Positions 7,245 through 13,979 of a DNA stretch of 15,017 nt are shown piece after piece; position 1 is the first letter of the stretch, and the number at the start of each line of letters is the position of its first letter. The notes below the pieces were generated by a model. That model saw nothing but the letters and a program-made list of their open reading frames with translations, had not been told where the DNA came from and made no database searches. A program made the position numbers and the translations under genes. Source of the stretch: Comamonadaceae bacterium (lineage in GTDB: Bacteria; Pseudomonadota; Gammaproteobacteria; Burkholderiales; Burkholderiaceae_C); contig CANBRV010000025.1 in assembly GCA_947372005.1 (NCBI GenBank), positions 1 to 15,017 on the forward strand. Reading direction: 5' to 3'.

Positions 7245-8178
7245 TACTACCGATCTTCTCAACCCAGAAGCCATCCGCATGATGGCTGCCATAGCCGAAC
7301 ACGGCAGCATGGCCAAGGCCGCACGCAGCCTAGGGTTGGTGCCCAGCAGCCTCACCTACCGCGTGCGGCAAATTGAGGATGCGCTCGATGTTCTGCTCTT
7401 TGACCGCAGCTCGCGCCAAGCCAAGCTCACTGCTGCGGGCAGCGAGCTGCTACGCGAGGGCTCACGGGTGATGCAAGACTTGCACGCAGTCGCCAACCGC
7501 GTCAAACGCGTCGCCACAGGCTGGGAGCCGCAAATAGACATCGCGGTCGATAGCATCATCGTCAAATCCACCGTGCTAGAGCTAGTCGAGGCATTTTTTA
7601 CGCTAGGTGCGCCTACCCGCGTACGCCTGCGAGACGAGACGCTATCTGGCACTTGGCAAGCCTTGGTTGAGGGCAAAACCGATCTGGCGATTGGTGTGGT
7701 CGCCGACACGCGCATTGCGGGCATCAAATCCAGACCTATGGGTGAGGTACCCTTCGTCTTTGCAGTTGCGCCACACCACCCTCTAGCTAGCTTTGCAGAA
7801 CCATTAACGGACGAGCAAATCAAAATGCACCGAATCGTAGCCGTGGCTGATAGTTCCAACTCTCAAGGCACCATGAGCGTTGGTATTTTGAGCGGTCAAG
7901 ACGTACTCACGGTCGCTGATATGACGGATAAACTCCAAGCGCAGCTACGCGGCCTTGGCTGCGGTAATTTGCCAGAATGCATTGCCAAGCCCTATATCGA
8001 CTCAGGGCGATTGGTGATCAAGCAAACCAATCGCCCGCCGCGCATTCCGAACGTGAGCTATGCCTGGCGCGATAGCCAGCATCTAGCCACCACCAACCGC
8101 GCACTCCAGTGGTGGCTAGACCAGCTTGCCAGCCCCAAAACGCAGGCCGCGTTACTGAATGCCCCGAATATTTCATGA
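7240..8178 (+). CDS. LysR family transcriptional regulator
   Basis: About 312 residues. The N-terminal winged helix-turn-helix runs from LNPEAIRMMAAIAEHGSM through LGLVPSSLTYRVRQIE to LLFDRSSRQAKLTAAG, matching the LysR DNA-binding domain. The rest is a periplasmic-binding-protein-like inducer domain, with an IAVDSII segment at its first strand. Only non-ATG starts cover the whole HTH: TTG 7240 (chosen) or TTG 7213 (nine residues longer). The first ATG, 7279, would cut into the domain. Neither TTG has a clear ribosome site. It is divergent from pirin-doxX-flavodoxin, which it probably controls, and its stop overlaps the gluQRS start as ATGA, so it also heads the plus-strand chain. The effector is unknown; a quinone or electrophile would fit the neighbours. 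Confidence 0.9.
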   Translation: MNTTDLLNPEAIRMMAAIAEHGSMAKAARSLGLVPSSLTYRVRQIEDALDVLLFDRSSRQAKLTAAGSELLREGSRVMQDLHAVANRVKRVATGWEPQIDIAVDSIIVKSTVLELVEAFFTLGAPTRVRLRDETLSGTWQALVEGKTDLAIGVVADTRIAGIKSRPMGEVPFVFAVAPHHPLASFAEPLTDEQIKMHRIVAVADSSNSQGTMSVGILSGQDVLTVADMTDKLQAQLRGLGCGNLPECIAKPYIDSGRLVIKQTNRPPRIPNVSYAWRDSQHLATTNRALQWWLDQLASPKTQAALLNAPNIS

Positions 8179-9083
8179 TGCCCCGCGCCTCTTACATCGG
8201 ACGCTATATTGGTAGGTTCGCGCCCTCGCCCACAGGCCCGCTGCACGCGGGCTCACTGGTTGCGGCACTCGCTAGCTGGTTGGATGCACGGGCTCACAGT
8301 GGCAAGTGGCTGGTACGCATAGAAGACGTGGATAAGCCGCGCTGCATCAAAGGCATGGACACCGTGATCTTGAGTCAACTCGCGGCGTTCGGCATGACAA
8401 GCGACTCACCTGTGGTGTACCAATCGAAGCGGGCGTCTTTGTACGAATCGGCACTGGAAAATCTGCAGTCGAACAGCACGGTGTACCGCTGCTATTGCTC
8501 ACGCAAGGCCATCGGACTGGGCATCTACCAAGGCACTTGCCGCGAGGCGTTATGGAATAAGCCCTCCCAGAACACATGGCCAGAAGGTCAATATGCATAC
8601 CGCCTGCAGACGGGTAACCAATTGACAAACTGGCTAGACAGATGGCTCGGACAGCAATCGCAAAACGTGGCGAATGAGGTGGGCGATTTCGTCATCAAAC
8701 GTGCCGATGGACTCTTTGCTTATCAGCTCGCAGTCGTCGTGGACGACCTTGATCAAGGCGTGACCCACATCGTGCGCGGGGAAGATTTAGCCAACAACAC
8801 GGCACGACAAATCGTTCTCAAAAATGCTTTGCAGGCCACATGGGATAAGGCCTGCAGCAGCGCCGTTGGTAGTGATTTCCAATATCTGCATGTGCCACTG
8901 GTGCTGGCCGTTGATGGAGAAAAACTGTCCAAGCAAAACGGCGCCGTGGCTTTGGATTTGAGGAACCCGCTCTTTGAATTGAATCTCGCCGCCGCTCGGC
9001 TTGAGCTGCCCGCACAGCATGGCTCGATAGGGGAAGCCCTGATGGCTTGGACGCGCCAGTGGCAGACAATGTATTCACTATGA
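8175..9083 (+). CDS. gluQRS: Glutamyl-Q tRNA(Asp) synthetase
   Basis: 302-residue paralogue of the glutamyl-tRNA synthetase catalytic core. It activates glutamate without tRNA and attaches it to queuosine 34 of tRNA-Asp. It starts with GRFAPSPTGPLHAGSL; the HIGH-equivalent His is H24. The zinc site is complete: C106, C108, Y118 and C122, the last two in YQGTC. GDFVIKRADGLFAYQLAVVVDD and THIVRGEDL are highly characteristic, and the KMSKS equivalent is KLSKQ (250-254). There is no anticodon-binding domain, as expected for GluQRS. I chose ATG 8175, which overlaps the LysR stop as ATGA; the frame extends further upstream but only as a shadow of LysR. Its own stop overlaps the next start as ATGA. 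In E. coli this gene is usually found with dksA, so this LysR/hydrolase context is different. Confidence 0.95.
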   Translation: MMPRASYIGRYIGRFAPSPTGPLHAGSLVAALASWLDARAHSGKWLVRIEDVDKPRCIKGMDTVILSQLAAFGMTSDSPVVYQSKRASLYESALENLQSNSTVYRCYCSRKAIGLGIYQGTCREALWNKPSQNTWPEGQYAYRLQTGNQLTNWLDRWLGQQSQNVANEVGDFVIKRADGLFAYQLAVVVDDLDQGVTHIVRGEDLANNTARQIVLKNALQATWDKACSSAVGSDFQYLHVPLVLAVDGEKLSKQNGAVALDLRNPLFELNLAAARLELPAQHGSIGEALMAWTRQWQTMYSL

Positions 9084-10381
9084 CCTCTTCTACCCCTTCA
9101 TCTTCATTACCCCCTGCTTATGCGCTCAATGGCGCACAAAGCGACCCCAACATCCTTGGCTGGATGCAAGGGCACCCGCCGCCTATGGACAAACGCATCC
9201 AACAAAGTGATGGCAGCTTTTTCACCTTCCCAAAAACGCGCTGGGCGTTTTCACATACACGTGAAATCGTACCCACCTCCAATATTTCAAAAGGCATAGG
9301 CGCTGCTAGTACGTTGCCCACGACTTTGCGAGATGATTTAGACGCTGCCAGCTGTACGGTGCTTGGAAGTGACAAGCGCATGACGTGGGGCGAAGCCTTT
9401 GATGCCAACTACACCGATGGCGTGGTGGTGCTGCACAAAGGGATAATCATCTATGAGCGCTATGCGGGCGCACTTACGCCTGAGCGCCAACACTGGGCGT
9501 TTTCAGTCACCAAATCATTTGTCGGCACACTTGGCGCGATGCGCGTTTTTGATGGCTCGCTAGATCCAACCAAGCTCATCCCACACTACATCCCCGAGCT
9601 AAAGGGTAGTGCCTTTGGTAGCGCCACCGTGCGGCAGGTCATGGACATGACGACCAACTTGCAATATCTAGAGAACTACGCTGACCCGAAAGCCGAAATT
9701 TGGGAGCACAGCCGCGCGGGAGGTTTGCTTCCCAAACCCATCGACTACACGGGCGAGCCTTCGTTTTACGACTATTTACCGCGTGTCAAACTGGGCAACG
9801 AATATGCAGGCCAGCATGGACAAGGCTTTCGCTACAAGACAGTGAACACCGATGTGCTGGGATGGATTCTTCGCCGCATAGCTAGCGAAGGGCGAAGCGA
9901 ACGACTTGGCGAGCAATTATCCAAACACATTTGGAGCCGACTTGGCTGCGAGCAAGAGGCCTATATCACTGTCGATAGCGCGGGCACCGAGTTTGCAGGT
10001 GGCGGCCTGCACACCAGTCTGCGCGATCTGGCACGCTTTGGCGAAATGATGCGGCAAGGCGGGTTTTATAACAACCAGCAAATCGTGCCAGAAGCCGTCA
10101 TTACAGGTATTTGCCAAGGTGCGGACAAAGAGCACTTTGCCTCCGCTGGCTACAACCTACTGCCAGGCTGGAGCTATCAAAGCATGTGGTGGATCACACA
10201 TAACGAGCATGACGCCTACATGGCGCGTGGCATTCACGGACAAGCCATCTATGTTGACCCTAAAGCGGAAATGGTGATTGCCCGCTATGGCTCGCACCCG
10301 CTAGCGGCAAACGTACACTTAGACCCCACATCGTTGCCTGCGTACCATGCGCTAGCCAAACATTTGATTGAAAACCCATGA
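9080..10381 (+). CDS. Serine hydrolase, class C beta-lactamase fold (6-aminohexanoate-dimer hydrolase-like)
   Basis: 433-residue member of the serine beta-lactamase-like hydrolases, closest in motif style to NylB-type enzymes and esterases. The SxxK nucleophile motif is SVTK with S142 and K145. The catalytic Tyr is probably Y252 in FRYKTVNTDVLGWILRR, and the third motif is IHGQ with H386, replacing the KTG of true beta-lactamases. Conserved ARFGEMMRQGG and YVDPKAEMVIAR segments support the fold. No signal peptide is visible, so it is probably cytoplasmic and unlikely to confer beta-lactam resistance. ATG 9080 overlaps the gluQRS stop as ATGA and has no ribosome site of its own; its stop overlaps the KAS III start the same way. 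The substrate could be an ester or amide; pairing with KAS III hints at an acyl compound, but that is speculation. Confidence 0.88.
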   Translation: MTSSTPSSSLPPAYALNGAQSDPNILGWMQGHPPPMDKRIQQSDGSFFTFPKTRWAFSHTREIVPTSNISKGIGAASTLPTTLRDDLDAASCTVLGSDKRMTWGEAFDANYTDGVVVLHKGIIIYERYAGALTPERQHWAFSVTKSFVGTLGAMRVFDGSLDPTKLIPHYIPELKGSAFGSATVRQVMDMTTNLQYLENYADPKAEIWEHSRAGGLLPKPIDYTGEPSFYDYLPRVKLGNEYAGQHGQGFRYKTVNTDVLGWILRRIASEGRSERLGEQLSKHIWSRLGCEQEAYITVDSAGTEFAGGGLHTSLRDLARFGEMMRQGGFYNNQQIVPEAVITGICQGADKEHFASAGYNLLPGWSYQSMWWITHNEHDAYMARGIHGQAIYVDPKAEMVIARYGSHPLAANVHLDPTSLPAYHALAKHLIENP

Positions 10382-11502
10382 CCACCACCGTCGTTATTAG
10401 CGGAACTGGTATTTACCAGCCCGAGCACATCATTACCAACGCCGAGCTAGTCGAGTCCTACAACGCCTACGCTGATTTGCAAAATGCCAAATATGCAAGC
10501 GACATTGCAAACGGATCGCGTGAGGCATTGACGCATTCCAACGTCGCCTTCATCGAAAAAGCATCGGGCATTAAACAGCGTTACGTGCTTGAAAAAGAAG
10601 GTGTGCTCGACCCCACCCGTATGTATCCACGATTTACACCGCGCGGGAATGACGAGCTGTCTTTAATGGCAGAAATCGCTGCAAAGGCTGCAGAGCAAGC
10701 CTTAGCAGCCGCAGGAAAAACAGGCGCTGACGTGGATATGGTGCTGTGCTCGTCTGCCAATATGCAACGTGCTTACCCCGCTATGGCTATCGAAATTCAG
10801 CAGGCGATTGGGGCTGGCGGCTTCGGTTTTGATATGAATGTCGCGTGCTCATCTGCCACTTTTGGTATCGAGCAAGCCGTGAACGCCATCAAAGCGGGCA
10901 CAGCCAAGTGCGTGCTGATGGTCAACCCAGAAATCACGTCTGCGCACCTAGAGTGGCGCGACCGCGACTGCCATTTCATCTTTGGCGATGTGTGCACAGC
11001 GGTAGTTGTGGAAGCGGCAAGCACAGCAACATCCGTGGATCAATGGGAAGTGCTAGGCACCAAGCTTGCCACGCAATTTTCTAACAACATCCGTAACAAT
11101 TTTGGTTTTATGAATAGCGCTGAAGACACCGAACCCGATGCGCGGGACAAAAAATTTCAACAAGAAGGCCGCAAAGTATTCAAGGAAGTTGTGCCCATGG
11201 CGGCAAGCCACATTGAAACCCATCTTGCCTCGCTAGACCGAGCCCCACAAAACGTTCGGCGGTATTGGCTGCATCAAGCTAATCTTGGCATGAATCAATT
11301 GGTGCTCAAAAAATTAGTAGATCGTGAAGTTGGGAACGATATTGCGCCGCTCATTCTTGACGAATACGCTAACACTGCGTCGGCGGGTTCGGTGATTGCT
11401 TTTCACGCACACCGAAGCGACTTGCAGGCGGGCGACGTGGGCGTGATTTGCTCATTTGGTGCGGGTTATTCCATTGGAAGCGTGGTGGTAAAAAAATTAT
11501 GA
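10378..11502 (+). CDS. Beta-ketoacyl-ACP synthase III-like condensing enzyme
   Basis: 374-residue thiolase-fold condensing enzyme of the KAS III group, which joins an acyl starter to malonyl-ACP. The triad is complete and in order: C157 in VACSSATF, H299 in LHQAN and N332 in YANTASAGS. E. coli FabH is 317 residues; the excess here is mostly an N-terminal insertion (about 25-90) between TNAELVESYNAYADL and SLMAEIAAKAAEQAL. The active-site context CSSATF also differs from FabH CAGF. It may therefore be a second KAS III with a different starter preference (similar long KAS III proteins are known in Burkholderiales), rather than the housekeeping fabH, which normally sits with plsX, fabD and acpP. 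It is joined to the hydrolase upstream and trmB downstream by ATGA overlaps. Confidence 0.88.
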   Translation: MTTTVVISGTGIYQPEHIITNAELVESYNAYADLQNAKYASDIANGSREALTHSNVAFIEKASGIKQRYVLEKEGVLDPTRMYPRFTPRGNDELSLMAEIAAKAAEQALAAAGKTGADVDMVLCSSANMQRAYPAMAIEIQQAIGAGGFGFDMNVACSSATFGIEQAVNAIKAGTAKCVLMVNPEITSAHLEWRDRDCHFIFGDVCTAVVVEAASTATSVDQWEVLGTKLATQFSNNIRNNFGFMNSAEDTEPDARDKKFQQEGRKVFKEVVPMAASHIETHLASLDRAPQNVRRYWLHQANLGMNQLVLKKLVDREVGNDIAPLILDEYANTASAGSVIAFHAHRSDLQAGDVGVICSFGAGYSIGSVVVKKL

Positions 11503-12224
11503 GTGACACAATGAGCGAAGTAGAAAAAGAGATTCCCTATCAGCGCACCATTCGCAGTTTTGTTATTCGTGCGGGGCGTTTAACCACAGGACAAGAGCGA
11601 GCGTTCAACACATTTGGCGATCAGTTTTTAGTTCCCTACAAACCAGAGTTGCTGGACACCACCGCCGCATTTGGTCGCGCTGCTCCCACTATTTTAGAAA
11701 TTGGTTTTGGCATGGGCGAAGCCACGGCGCATATTGCAAGCGTTAGACCAAGCGACAACTTTTTGTGCTGCGAAGTGCACGCGCCCGGCGTGGGTGCGCT
11801 ACTCAAGCGAGTCGGCGAAGGCGTGGATGGACAAGATTTAAAAAACGTTCGCATCATTCAGCATGACGCAGTCGAAGTGCTGGATCATATGATTGCGGAC
11901 GCAAGCTTGGACGGCATCCACATTTTCTTCCCCGACCCGTGGCACAAGGCAAGGCACAACAAACGCCGATTGATTCAAGCACTGTTTGTGACGAAATTAG
12001 CGAGTAAATTAAAGGCGGGCGGCTACATCCACGCAGCAACCGATTGGCAAAACTATGCTGAGCAAATTTTGGAAGTATTTAGCGCTGAATCGCAACTAAA
12101 AAACACGACAGCTAACGCTGATGGCTACACCGACAAGCCCGACTACCGCCCACTCACAAAATTTGAGAACAGAGGTATCAAGCTCGGGCACGGGGTTTGG
12201 GATGTGGTGTTTACGAAATCTTAA
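11499..12224 (+). CDS. trmB: tRNA (guanine-N7-)-methyltransferase
   Basis: 241-residue SAM-dependent enzyme that forms 7-methylguanosine at position 46 in the tRNA variable loop. The N-terminus has IRSFVIRAGR and the SAM-binding loop is LEIGFGMGEAT (66-76). The signature FFPDPWHKARHNKRR spans 143-157, and RPLTKFENRG (217-226) is the conserved C-terminal motif. Length is normal. ATG 11499 overlaps the KAS III stop as ATGA; ATG 11511 is a possible internal alternative. It ends the plus-strand chain and overlaps the convergent SlyD-like gene by 14 bases. I see no intrinsic terminator, so its transcript likely reads antisense into the SlyD gene. Confidence 0.95.
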   Translation: MSDTMSEVEKEIPYQRTIRSFVIRAGRLTTGQERAFNTFGDQFLVPYKPELLDTTAAFGRAAPTILEIGFGMGEATAHIASVRPSDNFLCCEVHAPGVGALLKRVGEGVDGQDLKNVRIIQHDAVEVLDHMIADASLDGIHIFFPDPWHKARHNKRRLIQALFVTKLASKLKAGGYIHAATDWQNYAEQILEVFSAESQLKNTTANADGYTDKPDYRPLTKFENRGIKLGHGVWDVVFTKS

Positions 12225-12816
12225 AAAATCCAACCCCAGCCGAGCCACTACCCACCTCATCCACGGTGGCTTCGCGCACGGCATGCACTTTAAGCTCTAA
12301 ATCAATACTGATGCCTGCTAGCGGATGGTTGCCGTCGATGACGATATGCCTAGGATAGATGTCGGTCACAGTATAGAGCGCATCCAGTGGCGCGTCTTTT
12401 AGCATCTCTTGCACGGGTGGATATTCTTCGCGCAGATCTTGCAGAGCCGTGCCGTCTAGGCTCATGCCCACTTCCACACCCTTAGCGAAATCGTCAGGGA
12501 ACGCCTCGCGAGGGATCAAAAAAATGAGCTTGTCGTTGAAATCACCAAAACCTTGCTCTGGCTCGATGTAAAGCTTGATTTTTTGCCCGAGTAATTGCTC
12601 GCGCGGCTTGGCTTGCAAGGCTTGGTCGATGGGAGGCAGTAAATCATCGCCACCAACCAAAAATTCGACAGGCTCGTCTAAAACGTCAAGCTCATCACCT
12701 AAGGAGTCTTTCATAACCCACGTCAGTGCGGCAACGAAAGCAGAGGTAACAGGTGCGGCAGGGGTGATCGCAAGTTCGGATGCGTGTGTGTGTATGGATG
12801 TATCGATTTCGTTCAT
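12211..12816 (-). CDS. slyD: FKBP-type peptidyl-prolyl cis-trans isomerase, SlyD-like
   Basis: 201-residue FKBP-family prolyl isomerase and likely chaperone. The fold is recognisable from VLDEPVEFLVGGDDLLPPIDQAL (about 45-67), the EPEQGFGDFNDKLIFLIPREAF strand and insert-in-flap region, IDGNHPLAG (160-168) and the final strand VHAVREAT. DGNHPLAG is a SlyD hallmark. Compared with E. coli SlyD it has about 25 extra N-terminal residues, a longer insert-in-flap region (about 120-150), and no His/Cys-rich metal-binding tail; it ends in a short Gly/Ser stretch. It is thus a SlyD-like FKBP without the nickel-storage function. The start at 12816 lies 17 bases from the divergent roxA start, and no ribosome site is evident. 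It overlaps trmB tail to tail. The gene symbol is by family; FkpB is a less likely alternative. Confidence 0.88.
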   Translation of the reverse strand: MNEIDTSIHTHASELAITPAAPVTSAFVAALTWVMKDSLGDELDVLDEPVEFLVGGDDLLPPIDQALQAKPREQLLGQKIKLYIEPEQGFGDFNDKLIFLIPREAFPDDFAKGVEVGMSLDGTALQDLREEYPPVQEMLKDAPLDALYTVTDIYPRHIVIDGNHPLAGISIDLELKVHAVREATVDEVGSGSAGVGFFKIS

Positions 12817-12818
12817 GG

Positions 12819-12828
12819 GACAATTGTC
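12819..12828. promoter_or_regulatory. 10-bp perfect palindrome between the divergent slyD-like and roxA starts
   Basis: GACAATTGTC lies almost centrally in the 17 bases separating the two start codons. A dimeric regulator bound here would touch the 5' ends of both genes. Ten-base palindromes also arise by chance, so the functional claim rests on position alone. Confidence 0.3.
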
Positions 12829-12833
12829 GCATC

Positions 12834-13979
12834 ATGAAAACGAATAGTCCCCTCCAATTGCTTGGCAATATCAGTCCCGATGAGTTTATGAACGAGTATT
12901 GGCAAAAAAAGCCACTGCTCGTGCGTGGTGCTATTCAGGCGCAAGCCTTATCCAGCTTACCCTCCCGCAGCGATCTTTTTGAACTTGCTCGCCGCGAGGA
13001 TGTGCCGTCGCGCCTTATTGAGCTTAAAAAATCAAAGTGGCAGTTGGCACACGGTCCTTTTGGCGCGGATGCAACCAAGCTCCCCGCCCTCAAAATGCCG
13101 GATTGGACGCTCTTGGTGCAAGGGGTGGATTTGTTGGATGCGGCCACGCACGAGCTGCTCAAACAATTTCGCTTTGTCCCCGACGCACGTTTAGACGACG
13201 CGATGTTTAGCTTTGCAACCGCTGGCGGCGGCGTGGGGCCACACTTTGATAGCTACGACGTGTTCCTCTTGCAAACGAGCGGCAGCAGGCGCTGGCGTAT
13301 TGGGGCACAAAAGAATTTGGATTTGGTGGATGGCGCACCGCTCAAAATATTGGCGGACTTCAAACCCACCAAAGAATATGTGCTGGAAGCGGGCGACATG
13401 CTGTATTTGCCACCGCGCTACGCTCACGATGGCGTGGGTTTAGCTGGAGACGATTGCATCACTTGCTCTATCGGGTTTAGAGCACCTAAAAAAGTGGAAT
13501 TGGCACGCGAGCTGATGGATCGCTTGCAAGAGGATTTAAACGATCGCATGGACGAGACGCTGCTCTACACGGACAAAAATCAAACGGCAACAGAGACCCC
13601 TGCGCTGATACCTGATGCCCTACATGCCTTTGCGCATGAGGCTTTGCAGGCAGCACTGGGCAATAAACTAGATCTGCAAATTCATCTTGGCGAGTATCTA
13701 ACCGAGCCTAAACCCGAGGTCTGGTTTGAAGCGAATGAGAAAAAAGTCTCTTGGTCAAAAATCAAAATCATCCAACTGGACGCGGCAACTCGCATGATGT
13801 TTGACGATAAGCACATCTTTATCAATGGCGAGAGCTTCGCAGCTAGCGGAGCGGATGCCAAGCTCATGCGCAAGCTAGCAAATGAGCGTGAGCTTCTTGC
13901 GGCAGATATTGCCAAAGCAAGCGAAGGCGCCAGCGAATTGCTGACGGAGTGGATAGCCGCTGGGTGGTGTCATGCTTAA
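12834..13979 (+). CDS. roxA: Ribosomal protein uL16 arginine 3-hydroxylase, JmjC/cupin family
   Basis: 381-residue 2-oxoglutarate/Fe(II) oxygenase of the YcfD/RoxA type, which hydroxylates an arginine of ribosomal protein uL16. The N-terminus has the family pattern FMNEYWQKKPLLVRGAI. The iron ligands are H137 and D139 in GPHFDSYDVFLLQTSGSRRWRIG, and H198 in LPPRYAHDGVG; DDCITCSIGFRAP follows as expected. The C-terminal part is the dimerisation and winged-helix region, with LLTEWIAAGWCHA at the end. Length is close to the E. coli enzyme. I chose ATG 12834; the frame extends upstream, but only antisense to the SlyD-like gene. No good ribosome site precedes it, and its promoter must lie within that neighbour. 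Its 3' end overlaps folC by 8 bases, so the two form an operon. Confidence 0.93.
   Translation: MKTNSPLQLLGNISPDEFMNEYWQKKPLLVRGAIQAQALSSLPSRSDLFELARREDVPSRLIELKKSKWQLAHGPFGADATKLPALKMPDWTLLVQGVDLLDAATHELLKQFRFVPDARLDDAMFSFATAGGGVGPHFDSYDVFLLQTSGSRRWRIGAQKNLDLVDGAPLKILADFKPTKEYVLEAGDMLYLPPRYAHDGVGLAGDDCITCSIGFRAPKKVELARELMDRLQEDLNDRMDETLLYTDKNQTATETPALIPDALHAFAHEALQAALGNKLDLQIHLGEYLTEPKPEVWFEANEKKVSWSKIKIIQLDAATRMMFDDKHIFINGESFAASGADAKLMRKLANERELLAADIAKASEGASELLTEWIAAGWCHA

Noticed and set aside
9080..10381. Beta-lactamase resistance gene
   Set aside because: The SxxK motif and fold match, but there is no signal peptide and the third motif is HG rather than KTG, as in NylB-like hydrolases and esterases.
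11448..11498. Longer N-terminus for trmB
   Set aside because: It lies wholly within the KAS III gene in another frame, and the ATGA overlap at 11499 matches the other junctions of the chain.
12784..12793. Five GT dinucleotide repeats as a phase-variable tract near the slyD-like/roxA starts
   Set aside because: Five units are short for slippage switching and are explained by codons for His-Thr-His in the SlyD-like protein.
12780..12833. Longer N-terminus for roxA
   Set aside because: The upstream part is antisense to the SlyD-like gene and unlike RoxA family starts; ATG 12834 begins close to the conserved N-terminal motif.
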